From Gammaproteobacteria bacterium (GTDB lineage: Bacteria; Pseudomonadota; Gammaproteobacteria; HK1), in NCBI GenBank assembly GCA_020444775.1, contig JAGRHX010000100.1:1-8684 (forward strand): 8,684 nt of DNA, read 5' to 3'. Each line of letters begins with the position of its first letter. The stretch's first letter is position 1. Under the pieces are notes generated by a model. That model was not told the DNA's origin, ran no database searches, and saw nothing but the letters and a program-made list of their open reading frames with translations. The position numbers and the translations under genes are program-made. Below, piece by piece: positions 1 through 5,513 of this stretch.

Positions 1-4
1 CGCG

Positions 5-646
5 TTGAGCCTTCTCGAGTCCGTGATCGCGGCGGCGAGCCTGTTGTTGTTCGGCGTTTATCACGCCTGGCTGGTGTCTCGTGTGCGTCGTCGTCCCGAT
101 GTCACCGCCTTCGGCCAGGCGCGCCGCGCGCGCGCCGCCTGGGTGCGCTCGGTGATGACCGAGCGTCGCGACATTCTCGCGGTGCAGACCTTGCGCAACT
201 GGACCATGGGCGCCAGCTTTCTCGCCTCTACCGCGGTCATCGTGATCATGGGCCTGCTGAGCGTGGTGCTGACCTCGGATCGGTTGCCGGCGCTGGTCCA
301 CAATCTGAATCTGGTCGGCTCGACCGTGGACACCCTGCTGACTTTCAAGCTCTTGTGTCTGGTTGCCTGTCTGCTGTTCTCCTTCGTCAATTTTACCGTC
401 GCGATTCGCTACTATAATCATGTCGTCATGGACATCAACGTGCCGCTGGAGCAGAGCGGGGCTGTGAGCTGTGAGGGCGTCAGCATGCTGCTCGAACGTG
501 GCGCGCTGCACTACACGCTGGGTATGCGTGGCTATTACCTCTCGCTGTTGCTGGTGCTGTGGCTGTTCGGTCCGTTGTGGATGGTGGCCGGAAGCGTGTT
601 GTTGTGTCTGGCCCTGTTCGGTCTGGACAGGTCCGCGGGACCGTGA
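5..646 (+). CDS. DUF599 family membrane protein, possibly 5'-partial
   Basis: Predicted inner-membrane protein of 213 residues from a TTG start. The family is conserved in proteobacteria but has no established function. Hydrophobic segments lie near residues 4-24, 69-90, 112-135 and 177-206, giving about four membrane spans. The basic stretch after the first span (RVRRRPD) and the motif RNWTMGASFLAS after the cytoplasmic loop are what I recognise as DUF599-like. The C-terminal segment (YYLSLLLVLWLFGP) also fits. Length is close to the usual 210-240 residues, so the product is nearly or fully complete. However, only four bases precede the TTG, no ribosome binding site can be seen, and the frame stays open to the window edge, so the true start may lie upstream. 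The gene converges on the EamA-type gene, with 26 bases between the two stop codons. Family assignment is moderately sure; function is unknown. Confidence 0.8.
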   Translation: MSLLESVIAAASLLLFGVYHAWLVSRVRRRPDVTAFGQARRARAAWVRSVMTERRDILAVQTLRNWTMGASFLASTAVIVIMGLLSVVLTSDRLPALVHNLNLVGSTVDTLLTFKLLCLVACLLFSFVNFTVAIRYYNHVVMDINVPLEQSGAVSCEGVSMLLERGALHYTLGMRGYYLSLLLVLWLFGPLWMVAGSVLLCLALFGLDRSAGP

Positions 647-663
647 CTGGCAGGACACCCGTG

Positions 664-688
664 GGCGCTGGATCAACGACCCAGCGCC
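664..688. repeat. Inverted repeat between convergent genes, possible weak terminator
   Basis: An 8-bp perfect inverted repeat, GGCGCTGG (664-671) and CCAGCGCC (681-688), flanks a 9-base loop. It spans the stop codon of the minus-strand EamA gene (673-675) and lies just past the DUF599 stop. The position suits a terminator shared by convergent genes. There is no T-run on either side, so intrinsic termination is doubtful. It may simply be chance in GC-rich DNA. Confidence 0.3.
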
Positions 689-1107
689 AGCAGCAGCACC
701 CCGCTCGCGACCAGAGCGATGCCAGACCATTCCCTGGGTGACGGTCGCTCGGCCAGGAATATGACGGCGAAGATCGCCACCAGCACCAGGCTCAGCTTGT
801 CCACCGGGGCCACCTTCGAGGCATCACCCAGCTGCAGCGCGCGAAAGTAGCAGACCCACGAGGCGCCGGTCGCCAGGGCTGACAAGCCCAGGAACAGCAG
901 GGTCCGCGATGAGAGCGTCAGTGGGTTGGTCCATTTGCCGGTCAGCGCGACGAACAGGCTGAGCAGCACGATGATGAAGGCGGTACGCACCAGCGTTGCG
1001 AGGTCCGGGTCGACGTCGCGTACGCCCAGCTTCGCGAGTATGGCCGTCAAGGCTGCAAAAACGGCCGACAGCGCGGCCCAGTGAAACCAGCTGGTCGAGC
1101 CTTGCAT
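673..1107 (-). CDS. EamA-family (DMT superfamily) small transporter
   Basis: Predicted inner-membrane protein of 144 residues with a single EamA domain. About five hydrophobic segments lie near residues 7-27, 35-56, 67-91, 101-120 and 123-143. Most EamA permeases are about 300 residues with two such domains. Single-domain forms of about 140 residues are a known branch and are expected to work as dimers. The segment SKVAPVDKLSLVLVAIFAV followed by LAERPSPREW is typical of this short branch. I chose the ATG at 1107 because AGGAG (complement of 1115-1119) lies about seven bases upstream; a GTG at 1131 would give eight more residues but places that site inside the coding region. The substrate cannot be predicted. 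It diverges from the leader ORF and protease gene and converges on the DUF599 gene. Confidence 0.85.
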   Translation of the reverse strand: MQGSTSWFHWAALSAVFAALTAILAKLGVRDVDPDLATLVRTAFIIVLLSLFVALTGKWTNPLTLSSRTLLFLGLSALATGASWVCYFRALQLGDASKVAPVDKLSLVLVAIFAVIFLAERPSPREWSGIALVASGVLLLALGR

Positions 1108-1198
1108 CCCATATCTCCTCTCGGTCCGCACGAATCAGGTGCCGCTTATGGCACGCCGGACCGATGTGTGTCGCTCGACGTGTCGCTCGCGCGGCAAG

Positions 1199-1212
1199 CA
1201 GTTAATCAACAG
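1199..1212. promoter_or_regulatory. Imperfect dyad in an AT-rich patch, possible operator
   Basis: The 14 bases CAGTTAATCAACAG match their own reverse complement at 10 of 14 positions. They sit in the most AT-rich part of the divergent intergenic region, whose surroundings are GC-rich. The position, between two divergent genes, suits a regulator site. I recognise no specific regulator: one half resembles an FNR half-site (TTGAT on the minus strand), but the second half is missing. Weak evidence. Confidence 0.15.
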
Positions 1213-1355
1213 TAACCGGTCGGAAGGCGTCGTGTAACGGCCTGAAGGCTAACGTTCCCGGCGTGATGGACGTGGGCCGTTCGAGCGAAACGCCCACGCT
1301 TGGAGCACGGCGATCATCCGTGTCGGCTGGCTACCAGAAGGGCCGGGAGCCGTGC

Positions 1356-1424
1356 ATGGAAGACACGCCCGATCAACTGACACACGCGCAGCAGCGCGTC
1401 GAACTGGTCGAGAGGAGAATGTAG
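1356..1424 (+). CDS. Candidate 22-codon leader ORF upstream of the protease gene
   Basis: A short ORF starts with ATG at 1356, preceded at six bases by GGGAG (1345-1349), a good ribosome binding site. It ends at TAG (1422-1424), only two bases before the protease ATG at 1427. Its last codons contain the protease gene's own binding site (AGGAG, 1413-1417). The peptide is polar and charged (MEDTPDQLTHAQQ, then RVELVERRM), without a membrane segment or signal peptide, and I do not recognise it. If translated, it would couple translation of the protease to ribosomes finishing the leader. The same frame is open further upstream, with an alternative ATG at 1266 but no ribosome binding site there. 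Such an arrangement can arise by chance, so translation is unproven. Confidence 0.3.
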   Translation: MEDTPDQLTHAQQRVELVERRM

Positions 1425-1426
1425 CG

Positions 1427-2992
1427 ATGAGAATGCAACGAAACAATGAACCGGAGATGCAGCGCGGAGTCGGTGGCACGGCAGCCGACCCGTCCAAGCG
1501 GCGCGCCGGGCCCACGATGCGTCGGGTGTTCGTCGGCACCGCGTTGGCGGTGGCCATCGCCAGCGCCATCCAGCTCGGCGCGGCGGGTCCAGGATTCGCG
1601 CGTCCGGCCGAGACCACCAGCAGCGCCGCGGTCGCCGACATCGGCCCGACCGGCAGCTTCGCGCCCCTGGTCGAACGGGTGCAGCCTGCCGTGGTGAACA
1701 TCTCCACGGTGACCGCTGCGCAACCGGCCGCGATGCTCCCGCAGCTGCCCCCCGGGAATCCGATGAACGAGTACTTCAAGCGCTTCTTCGGCGTGCCCGG
1801 TGACGGCGCCATGGCGCCCGAGATGCGTGGTGCCGGTTCGGGCTTCATCATCGATCCCGCAGGCTACATCGTCACCAACAATCACGTGGTCGATGGCGCG
1901 CGGGAGATCACGGTGACCCTTGAGACCGGCAAGCAGCTACCGGCGAAGGTGGTGGGCACCGATGAGAAGACCGATCTGGCGTTGATCAAGGTCGACAGCG
2001 ACGTGCCGCTTGCGCACGTGGATCTCGGCGACTCGGATGCCACCCACGTCGGTGACTGGGTGTTGGCGGTCGGCAACCCCTTCGGCCTCGGTGGCACGGT
2101 GACCGCGGGCATCGTCTCGGCGCGCGGACGCGACATCCACTCCGGTCCCTACGATGATTATCTGCAGGTCGATGCGCCGATCAACCGCGGCAACAGCGGC
2201 GGTCCGTTGTTCGATCGCAGCGGCAAGGTGATTGGCATCAATGCCGCGATCTACTCACCCAGCGGTGGCAACGTCGGCATCGGCTTTGCGATACCCGCCA
2301 ATCTGGCCCGTCCCGTGCTGGACGCGCTGAAGACCAGCGGGCATGTCGAGCGTGGCTGGATCGGCGTCAACATCCAGAGCATCGACGAGATGCTGGCCGA
2401 GAGCCTCGGACTGAAAAAACCCGAAGGCGCGTTGGTTGCATCGGTGCTGGCCGACGGTCCGGCCCAGCGTGCCGGGGTGAAGGTCGGCGACGTCATCGTG
2501 CGCTTCAACGGTCGGCCTATCGACCAGATGCGCGACCTGCCGCGTGAGGTGGCTTCGATGACACCGGGCCAGGACGCCCAGATGGTGGTGATTCGCGACG
2601 GCAAGGAGAAGCAGCTGTCACTGACAGTGGACCGCATGAGCAGCCAGGAGCTGGCCTCGGCCGACAACGAAGATCGCGGTGAGGCGGTCGAAGGTGCGCG
2701 TCTGGGTGTGATGCTGGCGGATCTGGACGAGCAGACGCGAGCGCGCCTGCAGCTCGATGACCAGACCCAGGGCGCCCTGATCGCGAACGTGGTGCCGGGC
2801 AGTCCGGCCGCGCGTACCGGGCTGCGCAGCGGCGATCTGATTCGCCGGGTCGGTCAGGAGTCGGTGGACTCGGCGAGCGAGGCGGTCAAGGCCATCCGTT
2901 CGGCGCGTGACCACTCGGCGAAGAGTGTGGTGCTGCTGGTGCAGCGCCAGGGTGACGTGCGCTTCGTAGCGGTGCCGTTCGAGAAGGCCTGA
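1427..2992 (+). CDS. degP: Do/HtrA-family periplasmic serine endoprotease (DegP/DegQ/MucD type)
   Basis: ATP-independent serine protease and chaperone that degrades misfolded proteins in the periplasm. From the ATG at 1427 it has 521 residues; AGGAG (1413-1417) lies nine bases upstream. A hydrophobic export segment covers about residues 33-58. The trypsin-like domain carries the catalytic triad His153 (TNNHVVD), Asp183 (TDLALIKVD) and Ser257 (RGNSGGPLF). Two PDZ domains follow, about residues 305-400 (starting near GWIGVNIQ) and 422-521 (starting near ARLGVMLAD). The loop before the catalytic domain is short and contains NEYFKRFFG, which resembles DegQ/MucD more than the long-loop E. coli DegP, so the symbol is generic. 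About 30 polar, basic residues precede the signal segment. A second Met at residue 31 would give an ordinary signal peptide but lacks a ribosome binding site. A strong terminator lies downstream. The family is very sure, the exact paralogue is not. Confidence 0.95.
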   Translation: MRMQRNNEPEMQRGVGGTAADPSKRRAGPTMRRVFVGTALAVAIASAIQLGAAGPGFARPAETTSSAAVADIGPTGSFAPLVERVQPAVVNISTVTAAQPAAMLPQLPPGNPMNEYFKRFFGVPGDGAMAPEMRGAGSGFIIDPAGYIVTNNHVVDGAREITVTLETGKQLPAKVVGTDEKTDLALIKVDSDVPLAHVDLGDSDATHVGDWVLAVGNPFGLGGTVTAGIVSARGRDIHSGPYDDYLQVDAPINRGNSGGPLFDRSGKVIGINAAIYSPSGGNVGIGFAIPANLARPVLDALKTSGHVERGWIGVNIQSIDEMLAESLGLKKPEGALVASVLADGPAQRAGVKVGDVIVRFNGRPIDQMRDLPREVASMTPGQDAQMVVIRDGKEKQLSLTVDRMSSQELASADNEDRGEAVEGARLGVMLADLDEQTRARLQLDDQTQGALIANVVPGSPAARTGLRSGDLIRRVGQESVDSASEAVKAIRSARDHSAKSVVLLVQRQGDVRFVAVPFEKA

Positions 2993-3065
2993 GCGATGCG
3001 GCTCGCGGGTTGTGGGCCAGCCGGACCCTGACCCGTTGAAGGTGCCGAACCCGGGGTAGGGCACA

Positions 3066-3097
3066 CGCAGCCGACGCATACGCGTCGGCTGCGTTTT
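3066..3097 (+). terminator. Rho-independent terminator after the protease gene
   Basis: A perfect 12-bp stem, CGCAGCCGACGC (3066-3077) with GCGTCGGCTGCG (3082-3093), closes on the 4-base loop ATAC and is followed by TTTTGTGTGTT. The strong GC stem with a T-rich tail is a textbook intrinsic terminator on the plus strand, about 75 bases after the protease stop codon. It separates the protease transcript from the next gene. Confidence 0.9.
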
Positions 3098-3101
3098 GTG
3101 T

Positions 3102-3140
3102 GTTCCGGCTGCCCGTTCCGGATGCTCGTTCCGGTGCTCG
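3102..3140. repeat. Three degenerate 13-bp tandem units
   Basis: The heptamer GTTCCGG recurs at 3102, 3115 and 3128, an exact 13-base period. The remaining six bases of the units are similar (CTGCCC, ATGCTC, TGCTCG). The array directly follows the T-tail of the terminator. It may be a local duplication without function, or a small set of binding sites. Confidence 0.5.
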
Positions 3141-3205
3141 TGCCAGCGGCGATCGGGGGGATGCTCAGGGGGCCTGTGAGGCGCCGATCGCGGGGCCTGG
3201 GCGGT

Positions 3206-3233
3206 GCTTGCGAGCGCCTTGAATCGGTATGAT
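3206..3233 (+). promoter_or_regulatory. Possible sigma-70 promoter for the DedA-PAP2-LssY gene
   Basis: TATGAT at 3228-3233 matches the -10 consensus in five of six positions and is the best such box in this spacer. The -35 side is poor: GCTTGC at 3206-3211 gives a 16-base spacer. If used, transcription would start near 3240 and give an untranslated leader of about 107 bases that contains the hairpin at 3277-3310. Confidence 0.25.
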
Positions 3234-3276
3234 CGGCGCGGCGAGTCCGCGCTCCCGCGTCGAGCCGCTCGCGACT

Positions 3277-3310
3277 TGCCTGACGGCGCCTTCGCGCCGC
3301 CGGACGGGCA
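3277..3310 (+). promoter_or_regulatory. GC-rich two-stem hairpin in the presumed 5' leader
   Basis: An inner stem, CGGCGC (3284-3289) with GCGCCG (3294-3299), closes on the loop CTTC. It is enclosed by an outer stem, TGCCTG (3277-3282) with CGGGCA (3305-3310), which includes one G-T wobble. An asymmetric internal loop separates the two stems. The structure ends 36 bases before the TTG start codon. There is no T-run, so it is not an intrinsic terminator. I recognise no riboswitch class. Confidence 0.35.
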
Positions 3311-3346
3311 CTCCCATGTCCTGACGCTCGTACCGGGATTGCGATA

Positions 3347-5362
3347 TTGACCGAGTATGTCCAACCGATAATCGATTTCATCGCGCTGCGTCCGTACCTG
3401 GCCCTGCTGCTGGCCTTCCTCATCGCCATGGGCGAGGCCTTGTTCGTCATCGGTCTGTTCGTGCCGAGCACGGTGGTGCTGGTCGGCATCGGCGGATTGG
3501 TCGGTATCGGCCGGCTGGAGTTCATGCCGGTGTTTCTCGCCACCGCGTTCGGCGCGGCGGTGGGTGACAATCTCTCCTACGCGATCGGCCACCATTTCAA
3601 GGACAGGCTGTTCGGTCTGTGGCCGTTCTCCCGCTACCAAAGCCTTGTCGAGGCCGGCAAGTACTACTTCGCCGCCCACGGTGGCAAGAGCATCGTCATC
3701 GGTCGCTTCATCCCGGGGATCAAGGCGGTGGTCCCAGGCGTCGCCGGCATGCTCGGCATGAACTTCTGGAAGTTCACGACCTTGAACGTGCTGTCGGCCT
3801 TCGTCTGGGCCGCGGCGCATCTGCTGCCGGGCATGTCCGCCGGCTGGGCCATCGCCGGGCTGGGGCTGGTCAGCAAGCGCCTGGGCATCCTTGCCGGAGT
3901 GCTCATCGTCGGGGCGATCGTCGCCTTCTTCGCGTTACGCTTCGTGCTCACGCGTCTGGCCCGGGCCTTGCCGCGCTGGCGTGTCAGCCTCTACGCCTGG
4001 GCGGCGGGCCGTGAGGACTGGCTCGCTCACATCGTGGTCCGGCTGGTCGGCCCGGAGCACGCCGATCTGCGCATCCTCGCCGCGCTGAGCCTGATGCTGG
4101 CCTCGGTGGTGTGTGGCTTCATGCTGTTGCTCACCGAGGTCGTCACCCGGGCCCGTATCGTCTATCTGGACACTGCGGTCAACCAGTTCCTGCAGTCGCT
4201 GCGCACGACCTGGACGGACAAGCTGATGGTCGCGGTGACCATGCTCGGCGACGGTGTGGTGGTGACCGTGGTGGTGGTGGTGCTGAGCGTGGTGTTGCTG
4301 CTCTCCAGGCAGTACCGATTGGCCTTGGGCCTGGTCATCGCGATGATCAGCACGGCGCTGTTCGTGCCGCTGATCAAGCTGATCGTGCACGTGCAACGAC
4401 CCATCGATCTGTACACCGGGAGCAGCGCCTTCTCCTTCCCGAGCGGGCACGCCACCCTGAGCGCGGTGCTGTACGGACTGCTCGCACTGATCGTCTGGCG
4501 CGGTGCCGGTCGCTGGCTGGGCCGCGGGGTGGTGATGGTCTGTATCGCCTTGGTGGTGATGATCGGCTTCTCCCGGATCTATCTGGCCGCGCACTGGCCG
4601 TCCGACGTGCTTGCCGGGCTGTTGTTCGGTGTCGGTCTGGTCGCGGCTTTCGCCCTGATCTCCAGACTCGACCCGGTACCGCCGATCGTTGCCCGCGAGC
4701 TGGTCGTGGCGGGTGCCCTGACCCTGCTGTTGTTCGGCGGCTGGCATCTGGGTCGCGGCTATGCCGAGGCGCTTGCCGGCTATGCGCCGCAGCAGCCGCC
4801 ACCACTGCAGTTGCACGGCGAATGGCGTGTCGATGGCTGGCGGGACCTGCCGCCACGGCGCATCGATCTCGCCGGTGAGCTCGAGGAGCCGTTTCTCTTG
4901 CAGTGGCGAGGCGGACTCGCCGAGCTGCATGCCGCGCTGAGCCCGGACCATTGGCAGCGGGCCCCCGCCTGGTCGGTGGCCGCGTTGAACGCTTTCGCGC
5001 TCGCCGATACGCCGGCCGTCGAGCTGCCGGTCATCCCGCAGCTGCACAATGGGCGTGCGCCGGCGCTGACGCTGGTGAAGCCGGACGAGCAGACACCCAC
5101 CACCGAGCGCTTCGTCCTGCGTGCCTGGGGCGCGGACGTGGTCTGGCCGGCGCAGGGGCTGCAGCGGGTCTACCTGGTCTCGATCGTCGCCGAGACCATC
5201 GCCCACCCGTTCCACCAGATCAGCATCGCCCGCCGCCCGGACGACAAGCCCTGCTCGCCGCGACGCTGGTTCAAGGACCTGACCGATCGTCAGCAGGTGG
5301 GGCCGTACCTGACCGCGGATGAAGGCGGTTGCAGTGGCCGGTTGACCCTGGCCGAGCCGTAG
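3347..5362 (+). CDS. DedA / PAP2 phosphatase / LssY C-terminal domain fusion membrane protein
   Basis: Integral inner-membrane protein of 671 residues with three parts. Residues 1 to about 200 are a DedA (SNARE-associated, VTT) domain, with Glu30 in the first span, VPS at 39-41 and the signature GRFIPG (119-124) followed by Pro130. DedA proteins act in lipid transport and envelope homeostasis. Residues about 230-440 are a PAP2 acid phosphatase with all three motifs: K344-x6-R351-P352, S366-G367-H368, and SR (409-410) with His416 and Asp420. It probably removes phosphate from a lipid such as undecaprenyl pyrophosphate or phosphatidate at the outer face. Residues about 465-671 match the LssY C-terminal domain of unknown function, named after a protein encoded near the Legionella type I secretion genes. 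The start is TTG, with weak GGGA (3335-3338) eight bases upstream; the next in-frame Met (28) would cut into the first span. No secretion genes are nearby. Confidence 0.92.
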   Translation: MTEYVQPIIDFIALRPYLALLLAFLIAMGEALFVIGLFVPSTVVLVGIGGLVGIGRLEFMPVFLATAFGAAVGDNLSYAIGHHFKDRLFGLWPFSRYQSLVEAGKYYFAAHGGKSIVIGRFIPGIKAVVPGVAGMLGMNFWKFTTLNVLSAFVWAAAHLLPGMSAGWAIAGLGLVSKRLGILAGVLIVGAIVAFFALRFVLTRLARALPRWRVSLYAWAAGREDWLAHIVVRLVGPEHADLRILAALSLMLASVVCGFMLLLTEVVTRARIVYLDTAVNQFLQSLRTTWTDKLMVAVTMLGDGVVVTVVVVVLSVVLLLSRQYRLALGLVIAMISTALFVPLIKLIVHVQRPIDLYTGSSAFSFPSGHATLSAVLYGLLALIVWRGAGRWLGRGVVMVCIALVVMIGFSRIYLAAHWPSDVLAGLLFGVGLVAAFALISRLDPVPPIVARELVVAGALTLLLFGGWHLGRGYAEALAGYAPQQPPPLQLHGEWRVDGWRDLPPRRIDLAGELEEPFLLQWRGGLAELHAALSPDHWQRAPAWSVAALNAFALADTPAVELPVIPQLHNGRAPALTLVKPDEQTPTTERFVLRAWGADVVWPAQGLQRVYLVSIVAETIAHPFHQISIARRPDDKPCSPRRWFKDLTDRQQVGPYLTADEGGCSGRLTLAEP

Positions 5363-5397
5363 GCCGCATTTCTCTGGACACCGTGGAGAGGCGCACT

Positions 5398-5427
5398 GAG
5401 AAGGGCGTGCCGGCCTGTCATCTTCTC
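5398..5427 (+). repeat. Short inverted repeat after the DedA-PAP2-LssY gene
   Basis: GAGAAG (5398-5403) and CTTCTC (5422-5427) can pair across an 18-base loop. The outer bases CTGAG and CTCAG could extend the stem around a bulge. It lies 35 bases after the stop codon, a plausible place for transcription to end, but the stem is short and no T-run follows. No good promoter is visible in the 151 bases before the next gene. Confidence 0.2.
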
Positions 5428-5513
5428 CAGCTCAGGCCGCGGCCAGCTTCAGACGCTTCGGGTGGGACGCTTCCAGTAAGATGCCGGGCCTACAGCTGGG
5501 TGAGGGCAGACAG

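Larger units (their letters stand above)
1108..1426. other. Divergent intergenic region between EamA gene and protease gene
   Basis: About 320 bases lie between the minus-strand EamA start and the protease ATG. Promoters for both directions should lie here, but I cannot point to a convincing -35/-10 pair, nor to a clear sigma-E or sigma-32 site, which would be expected for some protease genes of this family. Visible structure includes a short tandem duplication (GTGTCGCTCG at 1168-1177 and again at 1180-1189, period 12) and an AT-rich patch with an imperfect dyad at 1199-1212. The last 70 bases hold a small ORF described separately. Confidence 0.6.
2993..3346. other. GC-rich intergenic region with terminator, short repeats and structured leader
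   Basis: This 354-base spacer separates the protease and the DedA-PAP2-LssY gene, and I see no credible gene in it. In order it holds a strong intrinsic terminator (3066-3097), three 13-bp tandem units (3102-3140), an inverted repeat GCGATCGG/CCGATCGC (3149-3156 and 3184-3191), a possible -10 box (3228-3233) and a GC-rich two-stem hairpin (3277-3310) just upstream of the TTG start. Confidence 0.7.

Noticed and set aside
664..688. Efficient bidirectional terminator between the DUF599 and EamA genes
   Set aside because: The stem is real but overlaps the EamA stop codon and has no T-run on either strand, so I list it only as an inverted repeat.
1108..1355. Sigma-E or heat-shock promoter upstream of the protease
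   Set aside because: Expected from the biology of this protease family, but I find no GGAACTT/TCTGA pair or sigma-32-like pair at proper spacing on the plus strand.
1352..1426. Extended protease start at GTG 1352
   Set aside because: The 25 extra residues are arginine-rich and unlike any export signal, and the ATG at 1427 has an AGGAG site at good spacing.
2618..3820. Minus-strand open frame of 400 codons across the protease end, spacer and DedA start
   Set aside because: It runs through a strong terminator and two well-supported genes, its composition is Arg/His-rich and low in domain-like patterns, and no ribosome binding site is apparent.
3935..5215. Long minus-strand open frame of 426 codons opposite the DedA-PAP2-LssY gene
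   Set aside because: The translation is rich in His, Gln, Arg and Asp, with no recognisable domain and no membrane or enzyme motifs. It is the antisense reading of a strongly supported gene in GC-rich DNA, where stop codons are rare.
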